Shown: positions 34,171-42,935, numbered from the stretch's first letter. The stretch: 64,000 nt of DNA from Mucilaginibacter daejeonensis (GCF_020783335.1 NZ_CP086068.1:4340001-4404000); one strand, 5' to 3'. Notes: generated by a model from the sequence alone, not told the origin. A program made the numbers and translations.

Positions 34171-34249
34171 TTAGATGTGCTGATATGCAGATGTGCAGAT
34201 GTGTAGATGAAAAAGATCATTCGCACATCTGCACATTCGCACATTTACA
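34171..34249. repeat. Short inverted-repeat element between accB and accC
   Basis: TGTGCAGATGTG (34192-34203) pairs perfectly with CACATCTGCACA (34224-34235), and flanking copies of related words (GATGTGC, GCAGATG, CGCACATT) extend the similarity. It fills almost the whole gap and could form a hairpin in the operon mRNA. Elements like this often lie inside operons of related genomes. Confidence 0.65.
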
Positions 34250-34252
34250 TAT

Positions 34253-34729
34253 TTACATAGGTTCAACTAAAAACAAAGGCTGATCGTACTCAACCGGAGA
34301 GGCGTTATCGACCAGTACTTTAACGATACGGCCTGAAACCTCTGATTCGATCTCATTGAACAGTTTCATGGCTTCGATGATGCAAAGCACGCTACCGGCT
34401 TTGATCTCGTCGCCCACGTTCACGAATGATGGTTTTTCAGGTGTTGATGAACGGTAGAAGGTACCGATCATTGGCGATTTGATGGTCACATATTTTGACA
34501 CATCAGCAGCGGCAGGCGCTTCGGCCGGAGCCGGGGTATGCACGGTAGTAACCGGTGCAGGAGCAGCAGCGGTAGCCACTGTCAAGCCTGTTGGTACAGT
34601 TGCGTTAACTATGGTCGGTGCCTGGTTGGTCTTTATAGTGATCTTGAATTCGTTCTGCTCGATAGAGACCTCATTCACTCCAGATTTAGACACAAAGCGT
34701 ATTAGATCCTGTATTTGTTTAATATCCAT
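34253..34729 (-). CDS. accB: Biotin carboxyl carrier protein
   Basis: A 158-residue BCCP of acetyl-CoA carboxylase. A short N-terminal helix (MDIKQIQDLIRFVSKSG) leads to an alanine/proline-rich flexible linker (about 50-75) and a C-terminal biotinyl domain with the motif IEAMKLFNEIE, whose lysine carries biotin. It precedes accC by 88 bases and follows fabH on the same strand. Confidence 0.96.
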   Translation of the reverse strand: MDIKQIQDLIRFVSKSGVNEVSIEQNEFKITIKTNQAPTIVNATVPTGLTVATAAAPAPVTTVHTPAPAEAPAAADVSKYVTIKSPMIGTFYRSSTPEKPSFVNVGDEIKAGSVLCIIEAMKLFNEIESEVSGRIVKVLVDNASPVEYDQPLFLVEPM

Positions 34730-34807
34730 ATCGTAGGTACAATTGGTTTTATATTTGGATAAATAAAAACCTAAGTTATAACAAATTAAATAATAATCTT
34801 TCCAAAT

Positions 34808-35797
34808 TTAGTAAGCCCATTTCAAATACATAGAGCCCCATGTAAAGCCTCCGCCAAAAGCGGCCAGTACGATGTTATCTCCTTTTTTGAATTTGCTTTC
34901 CCACTCCCACAGGCAAAGTGGTATGGTACCGTTGGTGGTGTTGCCGTAGCGCTCAATGTTCACTACTACCTTTTCATCGCTGATGCCCATGCGGTTGGCA
35001 GTAGCATCAATGATGCGCTTGTTAGCCTGGTGAGGTACCAGCCAGGCGATATCATCGGCCTGAAGTTCGTTGCGTTGCATGATCTCGGCAGCTACCTCAG
35101 CCATGTTGGTCACCGCGAATTTGAACACGGTCTTACCTTCCTGGTAGGCAAAGTGGTCGCGGCGGTCGATACTTTCGTGCGAGGCCGGTATGAGCGAGCC
35201 GCCACCTTTCATGTTAAGGAACTCACGGCCTGAGCCATCGCTTTTCAGTACCGAATCAACGATGCCGTAGCCTTCGGTATTCGGTTCAAGCAAGGCGCAA
35301 CCGCAGCCGTCACCAAAAATGATGCAGGTGGCACGGTCGGTATAATCAATGATAGATGACATTTTATCGCCACCTACTACCAATACTTTTTGATGCTTAC
35401 CACTTTCGATGAATGATGCGCCGGTGGCTAACCCGAACACGAAGCCCGAGCATGCCGCTTGCAGATCATAACCCCAGGCATTTTTGGCGCCTATCTTATC
35501 GGCCAAAATGTTGGCCGTTGCCGGGAATGGCATATCAGGGGTGGTGGTACAAAAAATGATCAGGTCTATCTCTTCGGCGCTGATACCGCGCTTTTTGAGC
35601 AGGCCCTCAACAGCCGGTACGGCCATATCTGAGGTGGCCTTACCTTCGCCTTTTAAAATGCGGCGCTCTTTTATACCGGTACGTGTGGTGATCCACTCGT
35701 CATTGGTATCAACCAGTTCCTCAAGTTCGTGGTTGGTGAGCACATATTCGGGTGCATAGCCATTTACGGCAGTGATCGCAGCCTGTATCTTATGCAT
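34808..35797 (-). CDS. fabH: 3-oxoacyl-ACP synthase III
   Basis: The 329-residue KAS III that condenses acetyl-CoA with malonyl-ACP to begin fatty-acid elongation. The active-site cysteine is in DLQAACSGFVFGLATG; the later histidine and asparagine of the triad lie in VPHQANKRIID and RYGNTTNGTIP. It follows plsX by 17 bases and precedes accB by 78 bases, which is the common order of this operon. Confidence 0.97.
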   Translation of the reverse strand: MHKIQAAITAVNGYAPEYVLTNHELEELVDTNDEWITTRTGIKERRILKGEGKATSDMAVPAVEGLLKKRGISAEEIDLIIFCTTTPDMPFPATANILADKIGAKNAWGYDLQAACSGFVFGLATGASFIESGKHQKVLVVGGDKMSSIIDYTDRATCIIFGDGCGCALLEPNTEGYGIVDSVLKSDGSGREFLNMKGGGSLIPASHESIDRRDHFAYQEGKTVFKFAVTNMAEVAAEIMQRNELQADDIAWLVPHQANKRIIDATANRMGISDEKVVVNIERYGNTTNGTIPLCLWEWESKFKKGDNIVLAAFGGGFTWGSMYLKWAY

Positions 35798-35814
35798 TTA
35801 AAAATGATAATAGT

Positions 35815-36753
35815 TTAAACAAAAGCTTGTTTGATCTTTTCAACAAGCCCGCTCTCGGCCATATTGGTCGATAACAATACCATGTTCTTAATAGCCTCAG
35901 GGGTCGAGATACCGTGACCAACCACTACCGGTGCGTTAACACCTAATATAGGGCTGCCACCATATTGCTCGTAATTGAAGCGATCAAAGAACTCGTCGTT
36001 CAATCTTTTTTTGCGGGCGATCACATAATATGATTCAGCCAGTTTGATGATCACGTTGCCGGTAAAGCCATCGCAAACATAAATGTCAGCAGCGTCACCG
36101 AACAGGTCCCGACCTTCAACATTGCCCACAAAATTGAACTGGTTAGTACCTTTCATCAGTGGGTAAGTAGCCTGGCACAGCATGTTGCCTTTTTCTTCCT
36201 CTTCGCCAATGTTTATGAGCCCCACCTTTGGATCGGTAAGGTTATAAACATGCTGACCCAGCAGGCTGCCCAGTACCCCGAACTGCAAAAGCACATCGGG
36301 TTTACAATCGGCATTGGCACCTACATCCAATAAAATACCCAAACCGCCTGACAGTTTGGGTACAATGGTGGTCATAGCCGGACGGATCACGCCAGGAATG
36401 GTCTTGACACTGAACATGGCTCCTACCAGCATAGCGCCGGTATTACCTGCCGATGAAAAGGCCTGGATCTCTCCCTCCTTTAATAACTTAAAGCCCAGCG
36501 CTATGCTGGAACCCGGCTTTTGCGAAATGGCCTTAGTTGGATGCTCGCCCATGCCGATCACTTCGGTCGTATGCACGTACTCGAATACATCGGGGTCATG
36601 GCCTGCCTCGGCAAGTATGCTCAAGGCTGCATCTTTGTCGCCTACCAGTACCAGCTTACTGCCGGCCGGCAAGGCTTTATAAGCTTCAACAGCTCCTAAA
36701 ACAGCCGCTTTAGGAGCATAGTCACCGCCCATAATATCTAAGCCGATCTTCAT
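35815..36753 (-). CDS. plsX: Phosphate acyltransferase PlsX
   Basis: The 312-residue PlsX, which makes acyl-phosphate from acyl-ACP for phospholipid synthesis. Typical blocks are MKIGLDIMGGDYAPKAAVLG at the N-terminus, SSAGNTGAMLVGAMF and DGFTGNVIIKLAES. It works at the inner face of the membrane. It lies between rpmF and fabH, 17 bases from each, which supports co-transcription. Confidence 0.97.
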   Translation of the reverse strand: MKIGLDIMGGDYAPKAAVLGAVEAYKALPAGSKLVLVGDKDAALSILAEAGHDPDVFEYVHTTEVIGMGEHPTKAISQKPGSSIALGFKLLKEGEIQAFSSAGNTGAMLVGAMFSVKTIPGVIRPAMTTIVPKLSGGLGILLDVGANADCKPDVLLQFGVLGSLLGQHVYNLTDPKVGLINIGEEEEKGNMLCQATYPLMKGTNQFNFVGNVEGRDLFGDAADIYVCDGFTGNVIIKLAESYYVIARKKRLNDEFFDRFNYEQYGGSPILGVNAPVVVGHGISTPEAIKNMVLLSTNMAESGLVEKIKQAFV

Positions 36754-36770
36754 TTGCAGAAAATGCGGGC

Positions 36771-36962
36771 TTAGGCTGTGGCAGCTTTTTCGATCAGTAA
36801 TTTACCGTTGTAGTAAAGGTTACCATCAACAGTGTAAGCACGGTGCGGTAAGTGTACAGCGCCAGTGGTAGCACAGGTAGTTAATGAAGGAGCTTCAGCT
36901 TTATAGTGCGTTCTGCGTTTTGCAGTTCTCGATTTGGAGAACTTACGTTTTGGATTTGGCAT
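36771..36962 (-). CDS. rpmF: Ribosomal protein L32
   Basis: A 63-residue L32 protein beginning MPNPKRKFSKSRTAKRRTHY and rich in lysine and arginine. Only one cysteine remains of the four in zinc-binding homologues (CATTG), so it is the type without a full zinc site. It follows yceD and precedes plsX, the standard arrangement, so ribosome and membrane-lipid synthesis are coupled in expression. Confidence 0.95.
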   Translation of the reverse strand: MPNPKRKFSKSRTAKRRTHYKAEAPSLTTCATTGAVHLPHRAYTVDGNLYYNGKLLIEKAATA

Positions 36963-36980
36963 AACTTCTTAAATATTATA

Positions 36981-37502
36981 TCATTTTAACTTTTTGAGGG
37001 CATCCCAGCGTGGGTCGCCACTCTTTTCATTCTCATCACCGCCTGATAGTTCATTCAAACGATCAAGCATATCTTTATCACAATCGCGGCCGTTACCTTC
37101 ATTACTGCAAACCGCAATAAATGGTACCGCCACATTAATGTATTCATATATCAAACCCGCAACATCGATCTCAGTATCGTTCTTGTGCAGGGTAATTATC
37201 TCATCATCCTCGTCAATATCCTCCTCAGCGAACTTGTATACCTGCTGTTCCTTCGCATCTACCGGCTGTTGATACTCCGACAAACAACGATCACAGGTTA
37301 ACTCCACGGCACCTTTGATGTGGAAGTTCAAGATGATCATGGTCTCCTGTTTATCCAGTTCCACACGCACCTCTAACTTGCCATTCTTGACCAGCGAATA
37401 TTCGAATTCCTTAAAGAAATCCGCATCTATCACATAGTCGAACTCGTGCTTACCCAGCTTAAGTCCGGTAAAAGGTATCGAATATGTTCTTAATGACCTC
37501 AA
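36981..37502 (-). CDS. yceD: YceD/DUF177 protein (large-subunit rRNA accumulation factor)
   Basis: A 173-residue DUF177 protein with the C-x2-C pattern TCDRCLSEYQQP and later acidic patches. Its homologues are linked to 23S rRNA accumulation and commonly precede rpmF. The start is set at the TTG at 37502 (reading MRSLRTYSIPFTG), because a longer frame from 37523 begins inside a promoter box. The rpmF gene follows after 18 bases. Confidence 0.85.
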   Translation of the reverse strand: MRSLRTYSIPFTGLKLGKHEFDYVIDADFFKEFEYSLVKNGKLEVRVELDKQETMIILNFHIKGAVELTCDRCLSEYQQPVDAKEQQVYKFAEEDIDEDDEIITLHKNDTEIDVAGLIYEYINVAVPFIAVCSNEGNGRDCDKDMLDRLNELSGGDENEKSGDPRWDALKKLK

Positions 37503-37520
37503 TGAGCGATAATTAGCCCG

Positions 37521-37528
37521 CAAATGTA
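37521..37528 (-). promoter_or_regulatory. Putative -7 promoter box of the yceD-rpmF-plsX operon
   Basis: TACATTTG on the minus strand matches TAnnTTTG. The expected transcript start near 37515 would leave a leader of about 13 bases before the TTG start of yceD. No clear TTG -33 element is seen upstream. Confidence 0.5.
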
Positions 37529-37594
37529 GATAAATTAAATGGAATAGGAAAACGTTTTTTCAAATTGGATGTCGCCTTATCCATCATCGAGCCA

Positions 37595-38776
37595 CTATAT
37601 CTTCAGCCTGATGTTCACCTTCTCTAAAAGTCCAGCCAGCCAGATCATGGCCAACGAGAACACCAGGCATTTGATCAACCCTCCCATCCCCTCGCTCAAC
37701 ACGGCCGGATATCCTGCATCGGCCATCTCATACATGGGGTAAAATATAAAGGGAATGATGTAGCAGGTAAAGGTATTGGTACCCGCCGGCCTGATCGCGT
37801 TGAACCAGTGATATTTTTGCTTGATGTCCACAACGTACAGGAAGAACATATATACCACTAAGCTAATGGCCGTACAAATGAACACCCAAGATGGCGTGTC
37901 ATGAGCTTTAGATATACCGCCACTTACGTAGCGTACAATGAAGCCCATGTTGCCCAGTATGATAGCCAGTAAAATGATACCCGGCCACAGCAGCTTAAGC
38001 TCGCCACTTTTCATGAGCCGCATATACATGGCCGAAGTAACGATACCTGCCATGGTGAACGCCTGCATGGCGCCATTTCCGGCCAGCCAAATGTGGCTGT
38101 TGTACTTCATGATGAAGGTAAGCCAGCCAAAATGAAAATCAAGATTGATGAGCAGGAAAAATATCCAGGCGGCGGCTTGTATCCACAGTACGCCTTTTGA
38201 AAAGTAGTAGATGAGTGCACAGAACATGTACGACCAACCGATGAGCCCCAATATGCCCCACCAGCTAAAGTGCAGCCAGGTAGCATGGGCCGGGTCATTA
38301 CTGCGGTACATGACCGACATGCCCACCAGCAGCACAACGCCAAGCCCCTGCAGGGCATACCGTTTGAGCATAGTGACATGCCTGTAATCAAGAAATAACA
38401 AAAAGAAACTGATGGTTAGCAGGCTTTGCCAAACGGGCTTGGGCAACAAAGTATAAACCTCATCATAAGTTTCCATATTGGCATGGAAGAAACCGATCAG
38501 GATCAGTGCCAGCGACCGGGTAATGATGCGCCATGGCACCTTACCGCCGCTGTTCACCCTATTTTGGAAAGCAAAAGGGATCGACAGACCTACAATGAAA
38601 AGAAAGGCTGGGAAAATCACGTCGGCCAGGCCAAGGCCGTCAACATCGTCGCCGGCATGCATGAGCCATTTTGGAACATTGGGCATCCCTTCCAGATCAT
38701 TCACAAAGATCATGAGGAACATAGTTACCGCGCGGAACGCGTCGATAGACCGTACCCGGGTATATAAGTTATCCAT
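37595..38776 (-). CDS. DUF5009 / heparan-alpha-glucosaminide-type acetyltransferase-like membrane protein
   Basis: A 393-residue protein with about ten membrane helices. The N-terminal block RVRSIDAFRAVTMFLMIFVN is the family signature shared with eukaryotic HGSNAT-type transmembrane acetyltransferases, and FLFIVGLSIPFAF follows. Such bacterial proteins are thought to acetylate sugars across the membrane, but direct evidence is limited. It is a single gene on the minus strand with no close operon partner. Confidence 0.85.
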   Translation of the reverse strand: MDNLYTRVRSIDAFRAVTMFLMIFVNDLEGMPNVPKWLMHAGDDVDGLGLADVIFPAFLFIVGLSIPFAFQNRVNSGGKVPWRIITRSLALILIGFFHANMETYDEVYTLLPKPVWQSLLTISFFLLFLDYRHVTMLKRYALQGLGVVLLVGMSVMYRSNDPAHATWLHFSWWGILGLIGWSYMFCALIYYFSKGVLWIQAAAWIFFLLINLDFHFGWLTFIMKYNSHIWLAGNGAMQAFTMAGIVTSAMYMRLMKSGELKLLWPGIILLAIILGNMGFIVRYVSGGISKAHDTPSWVFICTAISLVVYMFFLYVVDIKQKYHWFNAIRPAGTNTFTCYIIPFIFYPMYEMADAGYPAVLSEGMGGLIKCLVFSLAMIWLAGLLEKVNIRLKI

Positions 38777-38867
38777 TATCGAGTAAAAGTGCTGATCTTA
38801 GAACTATCACTAATTGGGTAACGCTCTTAACAAGGAAACATTGCCAACAGTTTGTAACAGTATGGTA

Positions 38868-39923
38868 TCAATCGCGGTCGCGGCTGTGTTTGCTAAAGGC
38901 CAACGGGTTCTCATTCAGCACGGCCGTTTCGCGGCGGCGCTTCACGATATGAATAGCCTCGAACAAGGCTTCTCTGAACGAAACCTCTGATGCCTGGTTC
39001 TTACCGGCAATGTCATAGGCGGTACCATGATCGGGCGAGGTACGCACAAAACTCAGCCCTGCCGTATAATTAACGCCCGATTCGAACGATATCTGTTTGA
39101 ACGGAATAAGCCCCTGATCATGGTACATGGCCAGCACAGCATCAAATTTCATGTAGCTGCCGTTGGCAAAAAATCCATCGGCCGGGTACGGACCAAAAGC
39201 CAATATGCCGTTGGCTCTCGCCTCTTCAATGGCCGGTATGATCACGTCCTTTTCTTCGTTACCGATCAGTCCATTATCACCCGCATGCGGGTTTAGGCCC
39301 AGCACCGCGATCTTGGGTTTACGTATCCAAAAGTCCTGTTTCAGGCTCTTGTTCATGAGCTTTAATTTACCCAGGATCTTTTCAGTAGTGATGCTTTGCG
39401 CGATCTGGTTCACCGGTATATGGCCGGTCACCACGCCTACGCGCAGCGTATCGCTTACCAGGAACATGAGCACCTCGGCAGCGTTGTCACGCTCTTGCAG
39501 GTATTCGGTGTGCCCTGGGAACTTGAACTCTTCGTTCTGTATGTTGTCTTTATTGATGGGAGCGGTCACCAGCGCATCAATGTTGCCGGCCAGAAGATCA
39601 TCAGTGGCCTTTTGCAGTGATAGTAATGCGTATTTGCCGCCGGCCTCGGTCACCTGACCTAACTCGATCTTCACTTCATCTTCCCAGCAGTTGATCAGGT
39701 TGGCTTTTTTATGATGAGCCTGTGCAGCGCTTTCGATCACGTTAAAATTAAGATCATGCACCTGCACCGTACGGCGGTGGAACGAAGCCACCTTGGTGTG
39801 TCCGTAAACGATGGGGATACAGTGATCGAATATGCGGCTATCAGCCAATGTTTTGATGATCACCTCTAACCCAATGCCGTTAACATCACCTATGCTGATA
39901 CCTATCTTTAACTTTTCGCTCAT
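38868..39923 (-). CDS. pdxA: 4-hydroxythreonine-4-phosphate dehydrogenase
   Basis: The 351-residue PdxA of pyridoxal-phosphate synthesis, which oxidises 4-phosphohydroxy-L-threonine using NAD. The start MSEKLKIGISIGDVNGIGLE is normal, and three metal-binding histidines lie in FPGHTEYLQ, LGLNPHAGDNGLIG and AMYHDQGLIPFKQ. It is divergent from rsmA with a 148-base gap, the usual neighbour in many bacteria (pdxA-rsmA). An in-frame ATG at 39986 is a less likely start. Confidence 0.96.
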   Translation of the reverse strand: MSEKLKIGISIGDVNGIGLEVIIKTLADSRIFDHCIPIVYGHTKVASFHRRTVQVHDLNFNVIESAAQAHHKKANLINCWEDEVKIELGQVTEAGGKYALLSLQKATDDLLAGNIDALVTAPINKDNIQNEEFKFPGHTEYLQERDNAAEVLMFLVSDTLRVGVVTGHIPVNQIAQSITTEKILGKLKLMNKSLKQDFWIRKPKIAVLGLNPHAGDNGLIGNEEKDVIIPAIEEARANGILAFGPYPADGFFANGSYMKFDAVLAMYHDQGLIPFKQISFESGVNYTAGLSFVRTSPDHGTAYDIAGKNQASEVSFREALFEAIHIVKRRRETAVLNENPLAFSKHSRDRD

Positions 39924-40071
39924 GATTCTAAATTTCGCTGACCAGCTGTTGACCGGCCAGTTAGCCGTGCGGCTAAAACGCCGCATCTTTGCAAATTAAT
40001 GTAATTTCGGCAACAAGTTTCGCCTTTACGTTACAAATATCACGTAATTTGTAAAAATTTGAGCATATATA

Positions 40072-40851
40072 ATGTCGTTAGTTCGTGCAAAGAAACACTT
40101 AGGGCAGCATTTTTTGACCGATAAAAACATCGCCACCAAGATCGTTGATGCCCTCCGGCCTGAAGGTAGTTACACACAAGTATTGGAGGTAGGCCCGGGT
40201 ATGGGTATCCTGTCCGACATCCTGCTGCAACGCACCGAATACGATACACACCTGCTCGATATCGACACCGAATCATACCTTTTCCTGCAAAAGAAGTATC
40301 CGCAACTGCGTCAGCGCCTGATCAATGCCGATTTTCTGGAGGTCGACCTGAGCGCTATATTTGATGGACCGTTTGCCATCATCGGTAACTTCCCTTACAA
40401 TATATCCTCACAGATACTGTTCAAGGTGCTTGACAACCGCCAGCAGGTGCCCGAGGTGGTAGGCATGTTTCAAAAAGAAGTAGCCGAGCGCTGCAACGCA
40501 AAGGCTGGCAGTAAGGAATATGGCATCCTCAGCGTTTTTTTACAGGCTTATTATAAGGTCGAGTACTTGTTCACGGTGAAGGCTGGGGTGTTCAATCCGC
40601 CGCCTAAGGTGTTATCGGCCGTGATCCGCCTCACTCGCAACGACACCAAGGAACTCGATTGCGACGAGAAACTATTTTGGCAGGTGGTGAAAGCGGGCTT
40701 TAACCAGCGCCGCAAGACCTTGCGTAATGCCTTATCGAGCCTGATCAACAAAGAGGCCATGGCCAATGAACCTGCGTTGGACCTGCGTGCCGAGCGCCTC
40801 ACCGTGGCAGACTTTGTAGCCCTGACCAATCAAATAAGCGCCAACCGCTAA
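40072..40851 (+). CDS. rsmA: 16S rRNA dimethyladenosine transferase
   Basis: The 259-residue RsmA (KsgA), which dimethylates two adjacent adenosines near the 3' end of 16S rRNA. The SAM-binding motif is EVGPGMGILSDIL at about 39-51 and the catalytic motif is GNFPYNISSQIL near 106. It is followed at 1 base by the dehydrogenase gene, so the two are co-transcribed. Confidence 0.96.
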   Translation: MSLVRAKKHLGQHFLTDKNIATKIVDALRPEGSYTQVLEVGPGMGILSDILLQRTEYDTHLLDIDTESYLFLQKKYPQLRQRLINADFLEVDLSAIFDGPFAIIGNFPYNISSQILFKVLDNRQQVPEVVGMFQKEVAERCNAKAGSKEYGILSVFLQAYYKVEYLFTVKAGVFNPPPKVLSAVIRLTRNDTKELDCDEKLFWQVVKAGFNQRRKTLRNALSSLINKEAMANEPALDLRAERLTVADFVALTNQISANR

Positions 40852-40852
40852 T

Positions 40853-41788
40853 ATGAATAAAGACCTGCTTATCGTGGACGACCTCCACCCTATATTTATT
40901 GAACACACTCAGACCCTGGGCTACACCTGCGACTACAGACCGACCATCAAACCCGATGAGGCTTTGGCCGTTATTGGTAACTATACAGGGTTGGTGATCC
41001 GTTCCAAGTTCCAGGTAACGCGTGAGTTCATAGATGCGGCCACTCAACTCAAATTCATTGCACGTGCGGGCGCCGGGATGGATAATATCGATGAAGAGTA
41101 TGCTAAACAGAAAGGCATTGCATTGGTCAATGCACCTGAAGGCAATATGGACGCTGTAGGCGAGCATGCTGTAGGAATGCTATTGTCTTTAATGAATAAT
41201 CTGAACCGTGGCGATGCCCAGATCCGCAACGGAGAATGGCTCCGCGAAGCCAACCGGGGTTATGAGCTGAAGGGCTGTACCGTAGGCATAGTGGGATACG
41301 GCCATATGGGCCAAAGCTTTGCCCGCAAGCTAAAAGGCTTTGGGGTAGATGTGATCGCCTACGATAAATACAAGACAGGCTTCAGCGATGGCTTTGCCCG
41401 CGAGGTAAGTATGGAAGAGATCGTTAAACATAGCGAGGTACTAAGCCTCCATGTGCCGCTCACCAAAGAGACCAAGGCGCTGGTGAATGACGAGTATCTG
41501 TTCCATTTTCGCAAGCCTATATTTTTGATCAATACCTCACGCGGGCAGGTGGTGAATACCCAGGCGGTACTCAACGGCATCAAGGCAGGCAAGATATTGG
41601 GGGCAGGCCTCGATGTGCTGGAGACCGAGAAGTTCCCGGTCCTGGCCGAGCAGCCCTGGTTCGATGAATTGAAGCAGAGCGACAAGGTGTTACTGAGCCC
41701 GCACGTGGCCGGCTGGACCTTCGACTCGTACCGCAAGATCAGTGAGATAATGGCACTCAAAATAAAAAATTTGGATATTCAAACTTAA
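40853..41788 (+). CDS. D-2-hydroxyacid dehydrogenase (SerA/phosphoglycerate dehydrogenase-like)
   Basis: A 311-residue NAD-dependent D-isomer-specific 2-hydroxyacid dehydrogenase. The nucleotide fold shows GIVGYGHMGQSFARK near 144, and the catalytic block reads LINTSRGQVVNTQAVL, followed by VLLSPHVAGWT with the catalytic histidine. It lacks the C-terminal ACT domain of full-length SerA. The substrate may be 3-phosphoglycerate or another 2-hydroxyacid. It starts 1 base after rsmA and ends before a clear terminator. Confidence 0.9.
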   Translation: MNKDLLIVDDLHPIFIEHTQTLGYTCDYRPTIKPDEALAVIGNYTGLVIRSKFQVTREFIDAATQLKFIARAGAGMDNIDEEYAKQKGIALVNAPEGNMDAVGEHAVGMLLSLMNNLNRGDAQIRNGEWLREANRGYELKGCTVGIVGYGHMGQSFARKLKGFGVDVIAYDKYKTGFSDGFAREVSMEEIVKHSEVLSLHVPLTKETKALVNDEYLFHFRKPIFLINTSRGQVVNTQAVLNGIKAGKILGAGLDVLETEKFPVLAEQPWFDELKQSDKVLLSPHVAGWTFDSYRKISEIMALKIKNLDIQT

Positions 41789-41812
41789 AAATCCTATCTT
41801 CGTTGTAATACC

Positions 41813-41860
41813 AAACAAGACTATGCTGGCGTTAAGCCTACATAGTCTTGTTTGTTTTTT
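41813..41860 (+). terminator. Strong terminator after the dehydrogenase gene
   Basis: A perfect 13-base stem, AAACAAGACTATG (41813-41825) with CATAGTCTTGTTT (41841-41853), with an inner GGC/GCC pair in the loop and a T-rich tail ending at 41860. It closes the rsmA-dehydrogenase unit. Confidence 0.9.
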
Positions 41861-41872
41861 ATAGCAGCCGTA

Positions 41873-41908
41873 CGTCCTTTCTACAAAATGGGAAGGGCGG
41901 TTTTTTTT
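41873..41908 (+). terminator. Second terminator-like hairpin directly before greA
   Basis: CGTCCTTTC (41873-41881) pairs with GGAAGGGCG (41891-41899) including two G-T pairs, followed by eight T residues. It begins 12 bases after the first terminator and ends 41 bases before the greA ATG. It may be part of a tandem terminator or an attenuator of greA. Confidence 0.65.
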
Positions 41909-41949
41909 GGTCGCTATTTCGTTTACATATCTATTTAAAATATTGTGTT

Positions 41950-42423
41950 ATGGCAGATGTTGCTTACTATACCAAAGAAGGTCTGGAAAAACTAAAAGAA
42001 GAATTACAACAGTTAAAAACTACTGGCAGAGCCAATATAGCCAAGGCCATAGCCGAGGCGCGTGATAAAGGTGATCTTTCGGAGAACGCGGAATATGATG
42101 CCGCCAAGGAAGCTCAAGGCCTGCATGAGACCAAGATCGCCAAGCTGGAAGAGACACTGGCCAACGCACGTTTACTGGATGAGTCGAAACTTGATACCTC
42201 AAAGGTGCTGGCTTTATCGATCGTGAAGATAAAGAATAAAAAGAACGGTGCCACCATGAGCTACCAACTGGTATCAGAGACCGAAGCCGACCTTAAGGCT
42301 GGCAAGATATCCGTAGCATCGCCAATAGCCAAAGGCCTGTTAGGCAAAAAGGTAGGCGATACCACCGAGATACAAGTGCCCGCCGGCAAAGTGGAATTCG
42401 AGATATTGGAGATCAGTAGATAA
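41950..42423 (+). CDS. greA: Transcription elongation factor GreA
   Basis: The 157-residue GreA, which enters the RNA polymerase channel and helps cleave backtracked RNA. The start MADVAYYTKEGLEKLKEEL opens the N-terminal coiled coil; the acidic catalytic tip lies in AEARDKGDLSENAEYDAAKE, and the C-terminal FKBP-like domain ends GKVEFEILEIS. An in-frame start at 41848 would run through the terminator hairpin, so 41950 is used. The HIT-family gene follows, after a repeat element. Confidence 0.97.
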   Translation: MADVAYYTKEGLEKLKEELQQLKTTGRANIAKAIAEARDKGDLSENAEYDAAKEAQGLHETKIAKLEETLANARLLDESKLDTSKVLALSIVKIKNKKNGATMSYQLVSETEADLKAGKISVASPIAKGLLGKKVGDTTEIQVPAGKVEFEILEISR

Positions 42424-42520
42424 GTGATTAGTGAGCGGTCGATCGGTGAGTGGTTGATACCTCTCATACGACCGATCAACTACTTAACCATTCTAACTAT
42501 TTAACTAACCACAACTACCC
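42424..42520. repeat. Intergenic inverted-repeat element between greA and the HIT gene
   Basis: Words such as GATCGGT (42441-42447) and ACCGATC (42471-42477), and GGTTGAT with ATCAAC, allow the gap to fold on itself. The sequence is composed of short repeated blocks (GTGAGCGG, GGTGAGTGGTTGA, AACTATTTAACTAACC). The element resembles the one at 50141-50220 in its GTGAGTGGTT word. Confidence 0.5.
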
Positions 42521-42919
42521 ATGAGCGTTTTTTCAAAGATCATATCAGGAGAGATTCCTGCCTATAAAGTCGCTGAAAGCGTTGACTTTTTAGCATTTTT
42601 GGATATCGGTCCGCTTGCCGAAGGCCACGTGCTGGTGATCCCTAAAAAAGAGGTGGATTACTTATTTGATCTGGAGGATGAGTTATACACAGGCTTGCAG
42701 TTGTTCGCCAAGATCGTGGCCACTGCGTTGAAGGCTGCCATTCCCTGTAAAAAGGTGGGCGTAGCGGTGATCGGTTTAGAGGTACCTCATGCACACATTC
42801 ACCTCATACCCATGAACCGTGTGGACGACATGAACTTTGCCCGCCCTAAACTCAGCTTCACGCCAGAAGAATTAGAAGCTACGGCCGAGAAGATCAAAGC
42901 GGCCTTAAGAGAAGAATAA
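42521..42919 (+). CDS. HIT-family hydrolase
   Basis: A 132-residue histidine-triad nucleotide hydrolase or transferase. The catalytic triad motif is HAHIHLIP near residue 90, and the N-terminus MSVFSKIISGEIPAYKVAE is typical of the bacterial HIT-like subgroup. Substrates include AMP-linked amino compounds in related proteins; the actual one is unknown. It is the last gene before a strong bidirectional terminator. Confidence 0.92.
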   Translation: MSVFSKIISGEIPAYKVAESVDFLAFLDIGPLAEGHVLVIPKKEVDYLFDLEDELYTGLQLFAKIVATALKAAIPCKKVGVAVIGLEVPHAHIHLIPMNRVDDMNFARPKLSFTPEELEATAEKIKAALREE

Positions 42920-42935
42920 TTTTTTTTTCTACAGC

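Noticed and set aside
39924..40071. Promoter boxes in the pdxA-rsmA divergent region
   Set aside because: Only near-matches (TTAATTTGC, CATCTTTG) to the consensus were found, so no promoter is called.
40040..40276. 78-codon minus-strand frame opposite rsmA
   Set aside because: It is an antisense shadow of the well-supported rsmA gene.
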